Shown one piece after another: positions 22,446-35,275 of a stretch of DNA of 64,000 nt. The first letter of the stretch is position 1, and the number at the start of each line of letters is the position of its first letter. A program made the position numbers and the translations under genes. Source of the DNA: Auanema rhodensis (Eukaryota; Nematoda; Chromadorea; Rhabditida; Rhabditidae); NCBI GenBank assembly GCA_964057225.1, contig OZ059895.1, positions 15,894,001 to 15,958,000 of the forward strand, written 5' to 3'. Under the pieces are notes generated by a model. The model made no database searches. It had not been told where the DNA came from and worked only from the letters and a program-made list of their open reading frames with translations.

Positions 22446-23113
22446 GTCATAAAATGTATGTCTAAATAGAATTAACGCTATCAACGACAAAGGTTCATTT
22501 GAAATTCAGAACTAAAGCATTGTCAACATATTTAGAAATTTTCAAAATAACACTAATTAACTACATTCTACCAGTAGAAATAATAATTTAATTTTTCATA
22601 ATAAATAACAAATATGAATGGGTTTAGGTAAAAGATAAACAGCTGGAAGATTTTGTGACAGACTTAGTTCCGTAAAACATGCAAGATTCTGGTCACAGAC
22701 AAATTATGGCAAAAAAAAGGAAATTATTTCCATTATAGGACAAGCTGATAACTGAATAGCACATATGAGGTTCATTCTGATGTAGTCTGATAAGAGAATA
22801 GCTATGATAATGATACTTCTTTGCAAATTTTGAAAGAGAGACCGTCGGCTGCACGAAAACACTGTACGTGATTGAAAAATGAAACGGTAACTACATGAGT
22901 ACGTGAACAATTTAAGACTGGATTTAAATAAAAAATGATTGAAGAATAACTTCAGCATAAAAAAAGAAGATCAAATAAAATATATGAAACAAAATACGTA
23001 AAATAATAAATTTACTTCGACGGGATCTTGCATTAGTTGAATCATATATTAGTTCATAGAATGAAGACAATAAACCAAAGCATTGTGAGTATACGCATCA
23101 TAGAGAAATCTGT
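22446..23113. other. AT-rich spacer between phosphotransferase and receptor genes
   Basis: About 670 bases, AT-rich, with no convincing frame or repeat. It should contain the 3' untranslated region of the receptor gene and the upstream region of the phosphotransferase. Confidence 0.5.
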
Positions 23114-25319
23114 TTAGGTCATATCAATGGTAGGTGAAACAAAAAATATAGTTCCTATTACTACGGCCATAAAAACGGTGAAAATTATCAGACAGAAACG
23201 ATCAAGTGCCATTGCAGCTAACTTCCATTCATCCTAATAAATGAATACTGAATAAACAATCTTAAGTAGTAATTGAACGACTTACTCGATTTTTTTTTGT
23301 AACTGACCGCCTATCCACAAATTCGCGGATACGTCGAAGTCTATTTACAATACCGGAATATATATTTAGTAAGTACAAAGACATTTCCGCGTCTTCTTTA
23401 CTCTCATCTGTAAGAAATATTAAAGAAACTTTATAAAATTGCCATGTTACCTTCTTTCACAAGTTCAATACATTTTTTCAAGCATCGCTCATATTGATTC
23501 CATTGTATCTTCTTGCTATTTGTGAATATTTTGTTCATAAAAATTCCCTATAGTTATAATAAGTTTGATTGCTAACCCGTATCTGATTACCTGTCCAACT
23601 TTCCTTTCTAAGCCTAATTTCTCATTTGTCAACGATGATAGAATTGGATCATCTAACCCTTGTTCTGCTAGACATTTGGAAACTGTGTCTCCCGTCTTAT
23701 AGGCACACTTCAATGAGGATTGAGTTATTGAACTTAGAAGACCTTATAGGAAACCTGTGCACAGTCATGAAATTCTGGTGAAGAGGTGTTAACACACCTT
23801 CCCTTTACATACTTATGCTTCGGGCGTTTCAGCATAACCAACCAAGGTATCCATTCCACAAATACTTGTCGGAACTGAGATTAAAACAAACATTTTACAT
23901 ATCAATGGAATGACCAACGAAAGGTGACATTGTGTGATTGGCATGCTGACGATATCTGATGTTCAGTACAGCGATTGTAAACGTAGTTGTGATCGAAACA
24001 ATCAAAGTGACGGCTGAGAAGAACATTCCTAAGATGGTAAATCATAATTCAAGAACATAAAAAAAAGCAAAAATGCCTAAAAGTGGTATAGATTCTGATG
24101 TAGTTGGTATCATTTCCGATAAGATAGTTAGAAAGAAGCATACCGATAATAAAATTGTTGTTTCTAAATCTTATGAATTCAAACAGGAAAAAGCTGTAAA
24201 ACCTTACGAAAGCCAATTTTCTCGCTCATATCATCAGCTGGCAGGCAAAAGGCCAAAAGTGTCATTAAAGAAATCAAAAGTGATGGTATCAAAACATTGA
24301 AAGCATAATAAAGTGCTCTCCTTCGTATATAAATATAAAACCTGAAAAACATGTTGCTTGAGTATGGGCCACTACTTCTCCGCAAAACTTACTTGATAGT
24401 AGGGTAAGGTTCTAGACAGCATTTGTAAAACTTTACTTCTCTATGAGCTGGAGCATTTACGAGATGCCATTCTCCGTTTGTGATATATGTAGATAAATCA
24501 ACAGCAGGAGCTGAAAACATATAATTTTAATAATATTAAAATAAAGCTTGATCTTACTATCCTCTTTTTCAGTATCAACTTGTAGGTCAATTGAAAAGCC
24601 ATGATAGGTCCATGAACCAAACTTCATGAAGCATATCTAGAAAACAGAATTGAAAGTCAAAGACACGATTTGAGATGATTGAAACCTGCTCATCAAACGG
24701 AAACATCGTAATATCCATTTTACATGAAATTTTAAAAATCCCAGGTGGAATCCAGTTTACAAGTCCTGTAGAATACACGACTAAGTTTGATTTGAAGGAA
24801 GAATCAAATCGATCATCAGCACTAAAAACAAATTCACCAAAATCTAATTCTTATAGCACACCTATTATAGAGCAAAATATCAGGCTGCCAAACTTGATTT
24901 TCTCCTCCAGGAAAGCGAACTGAGGAAATATTATCGTAAGCTAGTGGACGCCATCGAAGGCGATAATCATTCCATGTCTAAAGAAATCAAAACAATCTGT
25001 AAAAGTTTCTAAATCCTTGATACAAACGTATTTCAACCAAGCATTGATTTCAACAACTTGATTCTGCTCATCAACATTGATTATCTGTTGTAAGAAGACT
25101 TTGATAAACACTGGTAATGGTTTGGACGGATTTCTAACGGGCCGAACTAGAGAACTATAATTTGTCAATAATGTCCTGAAATTGGTAGGAATCTAAGAAG
25201 ATAAAGCTAATTGCGCACTTATATAATACCGCTTCGGCTTTACTACTAGACACAGGTATCCAAACAGTTGCAAACAAGAAAATTGCAAAGGGGCATATCA
25301 TCCAAACTGTATTGTTCAT
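23114..25319 (-). CDS. nicotinic acetylcholine receptor alpha-type subunit
   Basis: A Cys-loop ligand-gated cation channel subunit for the neuronal or muscle membrane. Exon 1 starts MNNTVWMICPFAIFLFATVW, a signal peptide. The ligand-binding domain follows: LLTNYSSLVRPVRNPSKPL, then EINAWLKYTWNDYRLRW and the WQPDILLYNSADDRFD motif. The Cys loop is CKMDITMFPFDEQIC, with 13 residues between the cysteines. Vicinal cysteines in FYKCCLEPYPTIK mark it as an alpha-type subunit. M1 is YYAFNVLIPSLLISLMTLLA; the M2 pore begins PADDMSEKIG and continues TTILLSVCFFLTILSEMIP; M3 and a long cytoplasmic loop follow. M4 is DRFCLIIFTVFMAVVIGTIF, and the frame ends at 23114-23116. The glutamate in SEKI at the inner mouth fits a cation channel. 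The exact subfamily (ACR group) was not settled. Confidence 0.88.
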
Positions 25320-25740
25320 TAACTTAGGAGCAGCACAACAAGATTCTCATGAACTATTAATGTACAAAACAAGTTTAAATATAAATTTTAATAATGAGGG
25401 TAGTAAATCTAACAGACAGAGTTGTCTGATTGGTGTGAATAGAAGCTAATCGAAGAACAGAAGAGGGCAAATATGTCAATTAGGTGCTCTCGAAAGACAA
25501 ACACGTCCAAATCTCAATAGTTCACTTCTCTTCACTGAATACTATCATTTCGAACATAAGATCAGCTTAACCATTTAAAATATAATATTGAATTATCGAA
25601 AATTTCATTTAGCCATAATAAACAATTATTTGAATGGTATCCAAGATCGTTCAGATACTTTTTCCCAAGATTGATTTATGTGTTCCAAACTGCATCTAGA
25701 TGAAATTCATTAAAAGCGGTGAAATTATTTTCTTCATGTA
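25320..25740. other. AT-rich spacer
   Basis: About 420 bases between two minus-strand membrane-protein genes. It holds no gene and no recognised signal beyond AT richness. Confidence 0.5.
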
Positions 25741-28700
25741 TTACCCTTCATTGTCTTCTATATGACCGTTAGGTGGTAAACTCTCAAACAACTGGAAAAT
25801 ATTTTCAATTTGAGTTGTCAATTTGAGATGTGAGGGGGTGTCTTACTTACTTCACGATAAGGATTACCAAGATTTTTTAGCCACATTTCCGTTTTATTCT
25901 GATATTCAACTTCTTCTCCATTTCCCAGCATAGAATTTCTAAAGACTAATTAAAGAACGTCCGAAAACTCATATTACAAGTCACAGTTATCCATTCCTTC
26001 TGACGCTTGATACATTTGCTTCGTTCCCGATGTTTTGAATAACTTGCGTTCAGTGTTAAGTAATGGTATTTCTATAAAATAGAATTTTCATTAGAAGACC
26101 TGGTAAAGCAAAAAATACCTATACCAATGGCTAATAAGAATGCACATATCAATGACAAAGAGAACACGGTTATAGCTAAAACGATGAAGTATAGAAAGCT
26201 GGTAGTAGATAGAGGTTGTCGAGATGTCCAAATCAGGAAAAGGAGAATTGGCTCATGACTCAAGAAAATTCCAAATGAAAGTCTACAGAAATGAGAACAT
26301 TTTTTAAAACAGTTTTAGAAAATACCTGGCAAGCGGCAGAAGTCTTGGACTAGTTAAGAAGTATGTTAAGGAAGGCATATATTTCAATTCGGATATATAC
26401 AAGATACCAGCTAAGCCTAAAGCCCAAGTAGTGCGATGGATAACAGTGTGATGATAAGTTAGAAGATTCTAAAAAGATGATTTTTCGAAAAAAAAACTTA
26501 ATTAACTATACGATTTCATAGCGTGATCCAAATAATGAGTAAAACAGGAAAACAAATATCATTGTATAACCCATGAGTTTCCTTACTGACGACAGGGAGG
26601 AAGATGACTTATTCAAGATTATCCATGCTGTGAACAGCCCTATAAACTTAGAATTGTTATTCACAACAAATATATATATATATAAACCTATGAAGAATGG
26701 AGGAGATCTGGATATGGCATTGGCATAGAGCCAACGGAAATAAAATTCCCCGGTTTCTAAAGACTCCGATTGCAACATGCTTACAAAAAAGTTTGTCGGA
26801 AGTCTTGAGAATAGAAGTAATAAACACGAAAAAACAAACAAAAAAGCTTACTGATAAATTAATAGCATCAAGAATCTATAACACAGTGGAAGAGTTATAA
26901 CGACTGAGCAAATTATCCATAATTTATTGCTGAACAATTTTGATTGCAGAGCCAAAAAAATTAGGGGAGAGAGCTGGAAAAGGAGCAGCATATGAATCAA
27001 AATGAAAGATTTACCATATACAGCTGAAAATCAACAGCTATATACCATAGCCAAGGCAGACAATGTGATGGGAATAAGTTGGAAACAAATAAAAAATGAG
27101 GCCATATCGATGAGAACGATGAACACTGCGTTCCGAATATACCTAAGAAGCAGGTTGAACGATAAGTTTATATTAGATACCGTTTGTATTCCACAGAGGA
27201 CCATCACCCAAATGGTTGTATATCACAGAAATGAAAAATAAATAAAAAGCTAATGATGGCCATAACCGAAATACTCGATGAGAATAAAAGAAAATAATTC
27301 TCGAACTTATAAATATATTTTTTTGGCTGAAATGAGCAACACAGGACTTCTGAAATGGGGATATAGAAATACCTGAACAGCATTCGTTTTCTAATTGAAC
27401 AAGCCAGCACAGCTCCCGAGATAAAGAGAAATGAATCAACAGCCAATGAAGAGTTTAAAAGAATTGAAAAAGCCCAAGATGATGTACTCATGGATTCTGA
27501 CATTATCTTTACTGTATCCATATAGCCGAGAGAGAAGAGGCAGCTATGACCGAGAATTACCTGAATAATAAATAATTCAGAGAGTAGTTTGGTCATAGAA
27601 CTATTACCCAGAAAGCCGACACAATTTTGAAGAAATTCAGTGTAGGCATGTCTCCACTTGAATTACGGAATAGAAATTCAAGAGACTTCTTTAAACTAAA
27701 GGAAGAAACCTGAATACGTCAATATAAAACAAAACAGATTTAAATAACTCACAATATCAATCACAACGCTTCTTAACGTTATTTTACTTAACGTAGGAAT
27801 ATTCTTGTATGTTAACGCTACAGATGGAGCTCTGGCATAATAATGCAAGCGTACATCCTCTTGACTAGAATCTAAATTGCAATACAATTTGAAACCTAGC
27901 TAATTACTCACCAGCATATCGACTCAAACTTTCCGGATATTCATTAATGTCGGAGATCCATCCCCGTTCTAAGCTTGTATCAAGCAAAGTTCCTCCAACA
28001 AGCAATAGTAACCATAAGACAATAATCAAAATAACAGCTGGCTTTAAGGAGGCAAATTCATTTTGTAGATAGAGCAGACAAGCATACTATAATACCTTGA
28101 CTTTCCAAGTCCAAGCTTTATCATCCCTAGCGCAATGAACAGACTGAACATCATATATCTTATTTCTCAGTTTTTGGATAACTTTATGAAAAACATCTTG
28201 ATTACAAGTTTTGGGTAAACATGCTCCTAAAAGACATTTCTGTTATTAATGCAAACGAAAATACTTATATTACCCGCCGTCACGGGAAGATTTCTTCCAA
28301 TTTTCCCAAATTTTTTCAAACTTCCAGAAATTGTACAATAATGAACTGGATTTTGGCTATGTATTAGGTTTCTGCATATATCATAATCACCCAGAAAGAA
28401 AAATGGTCCTCTTCTAAAAAATACTTGCCATTCAATATTATAGAACAATCACATTACTTAGTCAAGCCAGCTGGTATTTTAGGCCAAGAGTCTATTAGCT
28501 GCAATGAGAGCCAAGATTTTCCTTTGAATTCTGCAAAACAAGTTTATAACTTAAATACAAAATGCTCGAAATGCTTAAAATGAGAAAAAAACTAATATTC
28601 TTTAATGTAATATATAACTAAAAAAATTAACACACGTGCGCAAAATTTTGTGTTGGTCTTAAGAGGACATACAATTGCTGATATGATTACTAAGATATCT

Positions 28701-29334
28701 TTGACGCATTGACCAATATCTGTAAATAATGTTTTTTATAATAAAAACAAATTATCAACCGTAACCTAACAGTTTCTAGGAAAAAAACACTACAAATTGA
28801 ACCAAAACTACCATTTGATGAATCTAATTTAGTCAAAAATTTAATAATTTGTTGTTTTTCATCGTTGCGTAGCCATTTGATGTTGAAATCTTGAGGTAGA
28901 ATGTCGTTGATTACCCATGTAGACACTTCGTCAGAATAGCGTGAATCTAAAAGAAAATATATATGTATGGAACTGCAACTTATTATTTAGAAACAATGAA
29001 TGTACAAATATGAAAATTGCATAAAAGTGTACAATTCATTTGCGTGCATAATAACACAATTGAAGAAGAAAGATGTTGTTACTTTGATTAGCCATGCTCA
29101 TCTCACTCAAATCGCACTTATAAATTACATAGACGAAATCGGAATACCCAAAAGATAAGTATAATTAAATTCAAAACAATTACCATTTAAGGACTGCTGA
29201 AACTGTACATTGTAGCTGGATGATAATGCTGGATGAATACATTCTGTATGAATGAAAGTTGAAAATAAACAAAATAGTTTGAAACAAAAAAATGTTTTAT
29301 GTAAAAGCTTAGAAAGCTGAGAAATTGCCACCAT
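25741..29334 (-). CDS. NRF-6/NDG-4-type acyltransferase 3 membrane protein
   Basis: A nose-resistant-to-fluoxetine type protein: a secreted-side NRF domain followed by an acyltransferase 3 domain with about ten or more membrane helices. In C. elegans relatives act in the gut or hypodermis in uptake and transport of lipids and drugs. The start chosen (29334) gives the hydrophobic leader MVAISQLSKLLHKTFFCF. The NRF part is seen as STWVINDILPQDFNIKWLR, SLQLIDSWPKIPAG, LGDYDICRNL and ACLPKTCNQDVFHKV. The acyltransferase part shows IIQVILGHSCLFSLGYMD and SLAVDSFLFISGAVLA, the conserved histidine and (V)D-F-FxxSG motifs. The last exons read NSMLGNGEEVEYQNKTEMWL and LFESLPPNGHIEDNEG, with the stop at 25741-25743. 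About 12 exons; boundaries are approximate, and a few internal exons were not fully traced. Confidence 0.8.
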
Positions 29335-32300
29335 CCAATTAATAGACAGAAAATTAATATGGCAAGAAAAATACGCAAAAAAAACGACCCACGTGAAAAT
29401 CACGTAACATTCAAATTTTTATTTTGCTTGAGCAATGAAGATTGGTCGGTTGGGTACAGTATTGATCTAGTTAGTGATGGCAGTTCTTATTATCAGGTAC
29501 GATCTTATATTAATTAATGCTTTGCTATATCCAGAAAGTTATTACATTTCATAATAGCAGTTCTTTTAAATGTTACAGTAGTATATTAATTAATTAATGT
29601 AGTATAGACTATGAAACTGCCTCTGAATATGACTAGTTATGCTCTATTTTTTCACTCTCAATATCATTCTCTCTACATTTTCTCTCCATATGTCTAATTT
29701 AGCCTGTGTATCAAGCTGCATCTATCATTCTGCCTCTTCTTTGTCCGAACTCTTCCTCCGCATTTTTTCTATTTTTTTGCCACTTCTTGTAGCCACTCTT
29801 TCTTTTTTTTTCTCCCCCCTCTCTCGAGCCCTATTGCTATTTTTCATTGTTGAATTTGGCAAAGGGTCAAATTGCAACAGGCTATTCCCTGACATCGGAA
29901 GATGTAAATCGGAAACTCCTCCAACAGATTCTTCGGCTGTCATGAATTACGCTGAAGCTTTTCAGACTTCTAAATACCTTCCTCTTCTCTTTCTCGCCTT
30001 TCCTCTATATAAGTCTGTCTGTTCTATCTGCATCTCTTGTCTGGCATTCCTTATTCACTTCATTTTCTAGTCCTTAATTCATTAGACGATCAACAGATAC
30101 AGATGCATGATACAAGTATATACGCTCTATTCACTGTGTGTCCATTTTACGAGCTCAATTGCTCTTTTTCTTGCACACTTTGTTAATTCAAATCAGACTT
30201 TCTTATTCCTATTCTTCTTATTCTTATTATTATTAGTTTTTTTATTCTCGCATTCGCACTCCCATATGTTATGTGTATGTTGTTGTGTCGTTTTCATAAG
30301 TCAGAATAGGCCGAAGCCTCAGTCAGTCAGTTCAAAATTTTGCTTTTGTTGTATTATATAGTACTTTCCGTCTCAAATATTCTTTTTCTTTTTCTCCCGT
30401 GAGTCCTAGTTATGCGCTGATTCTCTCGCTTGCTTCACTTATCCCTTCCATGCTTTTTCTGAGAATCACTGAATTTTAGTGACTTTTACTTGATAACAAC
30501 TTGCTGACTTCTTCATCGACAACGAATCACGCTACCTTTGTTTTGTTCATGTTTATAGCTTAAGTATGATTGAACATAAGAATATAGACGCTTAATCGAT
30601 TAATATTCAATATATCTCATAACATTTATAATGAACTTGTACTACCACGCATTTCCTTCTTACTTTTCTCTTCTTTTTTTCTTCTTTTCTTTCGCATATG
30701 TCTCTATTTCTGCCATCGCCTCATGATTTTGACGGTTTTGTCAAGTTGAGTGTAAATCTCAAGCTAATCATATGGTGAGGATGATTATTGTGAATCTTTC
30801 AAGTTTCCAATCTTAATTATGTAGCCCATGTCTCAACTGCAGATGACATGTTACGTCAGCATTTCATAGATTACTTGAATCATATGAGTGTAACATGCAG
30901 TTTTCTATAGTATAAAACTACTTGAACTCTACATTCATAGAGCTTATTGACATCATTTGTTCAACAAAAAATGCCTTCGTTGTATTTGAGTTATTTTTTC
31001 TTCTTTCTCTTGTCTGCTCTGTAGAATAATATATTTGCCAATTTCTCAATTTATATTGTGATGTTGACTAATAATGATGTGCAACGTCTACTGAAATATC
31101 TGTGTTTGATGCAAATCTAAACATTTCAAATGATTTGCCCTTTTAGCTTAAACTTTCTTGTTATTTTTTTGCTTATCTTTCAGAACTTTTCTTGTAAGAA
31201 GATAAAGAGGGAATTCTGATGAAGGCATAATGAGAGGCAAGGAGAGAGTAGGGTGCAAACCCGGAGAAACAGCTTGTGCCGTTTATTCCTTCGTTGTTCC
31301 GTTGTTGTAAATGTTGGAAATCTAAAGCTTAAAAGTCTGAAAATCGAGTAAAATAATTTCCATAAACTCCTTTAAAAAATTTATTTCTTCTAACATCATA
31401 TGATGTTGTTTTAAAACACTAAAAGCCACGTACTTGAAATGAGCTCTTATGCTGCAACAGTCTCACTTGCAACCCACATCTTTTCAAAACTCTTACCCCG
31501 CTTTTACTTCTTATTAATACCCAGTTTTCTCACTCTTTCACTATTTTTACCCTCCCTACCCTCCCTCCTTTTCTTAACACGTTGCATCACTTCATCATCA
31601 TCCATCAGTTCATTTTCCCTCTCTTCACAATCTGTCTCTTATGTACCAAGTTTTCATGGCTATTTATCGAAACCACCAGATGTTACAGCTTTAGAGATCA
31701 ATTTTAGTTCTAATTCGTCTTTTATCATATTTTGTTTTACGATACAATCAAGTGAAAGTAAAGTTTAACGATTTTCATCCCGGCCATTACCTTTTTCAAA
31801 AAAAAAGAAGAAGACGACGACGACGACGAAATTTTTCTTTATAGATTACAATGTTTTAGTCGGTTGTCATTTACTTAAGTGTTGAATAATCTCATTTTTG
31901 CTGCTTCCAGTATCATTAGTAATGCTAAGCCTACGACTAATTAGCTATTTCATACTTCTCAGATTAAGTCATCACGATAGTAGCTCATATTTCTCTACTC
32001 AACTTACAGATTTTTCTGTTTGGTCATCATCAAAATTCTCAAATCTTACATATGTGTATATATGTGTTGAAATTTTGTGTCAATTCTCATATCTCCCTTC
32101 TGGCTCAATTTTCATCATCGACCCTCATTACTAATTGAGAATGTATCATCTTATCATCGTCGTAGCTTCAGCATACTGTTATTACTTAACTGAATACTTT
32201 TTTTTGACGCCGAAAGCATCAGTTTTCCCTTACGGATTAGATATATGCATGTATCTTGTGCTTGCTAGCGCCTGAAATAATCAGCCATCTATCCTTAACA

Positions 32301-34742
32301 TGTTTTCCTTAATAAATGACTCTTCTTCATATAGTACAAGAACAATTTTGAACTAGTAATATGTGATTATAATCAATTTTTTTTCCGTTCCCGCGATATG
32401 TCATCAAAGTGCTGTTAATGCTTTTGACTAGTAATTCTTTCGATTGCAACTATAGGCAATGTTTCTTCACTTATAACAAATAATCTTAATATAATAATAA
32501 TATTCGTTTTATTTTAAATATCGAAACTATACCTTGTAGTAGTGATTATTATATAATTATTCCATTCATTTATGAGTTATTGGTTTTCAACTGATTTAAG
32601 TATCATCCAATTTCTATTCTTGTTCTTTTCTTTCTTTCGTTCTCTCTTTCTCTCTCTCTTCCTCTTCCTATTTTCTTTTCTCGCTCCTTCTCTCCACCAA
32701 TCTACCACCCACTTCATCTCCCACTCTTTTCCTTTCTCTCATATACATCATCTTCATAAGTAAATTAATAACATTTCATTTATTTTAACTATATGTAATA
32801 TCTTACTTTGACCTCTCATGAAATTATACTAAAATTAAATAGAAAATTACTACGCAATTTCTCTCATAACTGTTATCCATATGTCAGAGCTGTGAAAGTA
32901 TGAGCCATCATCACCCATCGTCTATTTGACTTCTAGCGACCAAACCCATTTCACGCTGAAGTCAGTTTCACCACGATTGAGACGAAGACAGCAGTATTCG
33001 CGCTTCATCATCATCCGAGCGAATTGCACCCTCGCCGAATCTCTTAGTATCAGTCCATCATAATCATTTATCGGAATGTATGTGTCTGTGTATGTGCATT
33101 TGTGTACGCATATTCAAGCAAAATCACTGCCGAAAGCCCTTATTCGCCAGCTTTAGCTCCATCTGGTGTTCAGAAGTCTGTTATGCTCAGCACTCCAGAT
33201 TCCCAAGCTTTAAAAGCGGAATAAAGCCATACCAAGCAGTTGGTCGTCGAACGTGTGCAGCAAGGTCATGGATCGGTATATCCTTTTATTATTCTTAGGC
33301 CAGCACCTTCAATTCAATGTCTCTGCAACGCCAATAAGAGTAAGGTCTCCTATTCTGGAGATCAACTCATCGAAGCCGCATGCTTTACTTCATTCGTCGT
33401 TCAGTTCTTCATTCCCATTATTTATCTTTCGTTTTTATATTTATTAATAGTCATTACACATGAACATAGTACATTCATCCATAGTTTGAGACAAAATGTC
33501 TTCGTCATCCATTTACAAAGGTAGATGCATATGCATTGGAAATCCCAAGCACATTCCATTTACATTGCGTTCTCATCTCCAGTTCCATTCGTCCATTCTC
33601 AAACGTCTGCCATCAAACGTTGCCCTCATTTATCAAAAACATTAATGAATGATCAGGCTGATTAAAATCATTTCAAACGTTTGTCACAAGCTGTTGCTCG
33701 TCTTGAATGTGTTGTACTGACGTATTTAAGGGCCGACAACAAAAGTACGCTATTTGGTGTGCTGCTTGCGAGAGATGGCCGTGCTGCTTGCGAAAGATGG
33801 CCGTGCTCTCAAGATCACATTCAATGTGTTTCTTAATCAACATCTCTAATAACTTGAACCACAATTTTCTTTTTTTTTGTTGAATTTTTCATGTTTTCAC
33901 CTACAAGATACTCACATGCACATATTCTGCATCTTGTTTTCGAGCGTTGTTACTCAAGAGTAGAAGTAGGAGAGAAGTTTCCTCCCTCACTCTCTCTCTC
34001 TCTCTCTCTCTTGAGATTATCTAACCAATGCTACTCTTACCCTATGATATTTAGATCAACAAGTCATCCATGATATCAATTACCTAATTACTAATAACAC
34101 TGGAAGAATTATGATGATGCATATCGCCTACGTCATTACAAAGTATTTTGATCTGCTTTCATATGGTGGTGAGCATGCGCCTACATATGCTATAGGTTTA
34201 CCCTCCTTCTCAAGCATTTTCTGTATTCCTTCAAGTTCTATAATCTTTAAGTAATACAAGACGAGTAATTTATATTTCATTCTTCAAACGAAAATTGAGA
34301 GTATGTCGTTTTCGCTGTTACTGATCTTACATCTGAAACTAGAGCCAAATCTTTATCCGTACATGGTAATTAGAATACATAGACGATGAAGATGACAACG
34401 AATACGAATCGTGTATGTTAATCTGTATCAGTCTTTCACTATGCTCAAACTTGTAAGTTGAACCTAACCGTCTCCTCTGCCATGTCTATCTTCACTTAAT
34501 TGTTACTATGTGATTGTGATGTGCAATCATGAACTAGAGCATAGGCTCTATTCAGTTGTGGCATGTTGCATTCCAAATATATCCACCAGAGGACAAGAGT
34601 TTTTTTTCTTCTTCACAAGAAGAATGAAGGAGAAGAAAGAAAGATATGAAGATAATAGACGGAATCTTTCTTTAAGCTACATTTTTCTTTTATCTTTCTG
34701 TCCTCGTTTTCCCCACCCCTATCTTCTCTCTCTTCCTCCCCG

Positions 34743-34749
<7 letters not shown>

Positions 34750-34810
<61 letters not shown>

Positions 34811-34825
34811 AAACACACACACACA
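34750..34825. repeat. (TC)n microsatellite followed by (CA)n
   Basis: About 60 bases of near-perfect TC dinucleotides run into a short CA stretch. Frames across it on both strands are artefacts of the repeat. Confidence 0.95.
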
Positions 34826-35174
34826 CGCACAAATCATATCTCCCTGTTATTCCACTTTTTTTTCAGCTAAAGAGTATCTATAGCCCCTCATCTATAAATA
34901 TCTTTGTATTGAAAAAAAAATTTAAGAACACGAATAGAAGGAATAAAATTATTCATTCATTACATAGTCTTAAATATAGGATCTGATTACTACAACATGG
35001 CTCTTCTATGTATTTCAGTCTTTTCACTCTTTCTTTCACTTCTTTTTATCCTTTCTTCCTTCGTCCTCTTCCATATTTTGAAGCAGAATCATGCTTGTCA
35101 TATTACTTACAGAGATACATAAGAGATTAGAAGAGCTGAGAAAGTTAAAGTAACCTCTACCTAACTTATCCCTC

Positions 35175-35275
35175 TATTTTCTCTCTCTCTCTCTCTTTCT
35201 CTTTCTCATTCTCTCTTTTTCTCTCTCTAAGTCTCTCTTTCTCGCTCTTTCTCTCTCTTTCTCGCTTTTCTCCTC
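35175..35275. repeat. interrupted (TC)n / TTTC tract
   Basis: About 100 bases of imperfect TC and TTTC repeats, part of the general pyrimidine richness of this strand. Confidence 0.9.

Noticed and set aside
22704-22958. 84-codon minus-strand frame between receptor and phosphotransferase genes
   Set aside because: No conserved features; AT-rich sequence with a chance open frame.
29639-30070. 143-codon plus-strand frame
   Set aside because: Mostly leucine, serine and phenylalanine from CT-rich DNA, with no signal, domain or splice context.
34510-34986. 158-codon frame
   Set aside because: The centre is a TC microsatellite and the rest is low complexity.
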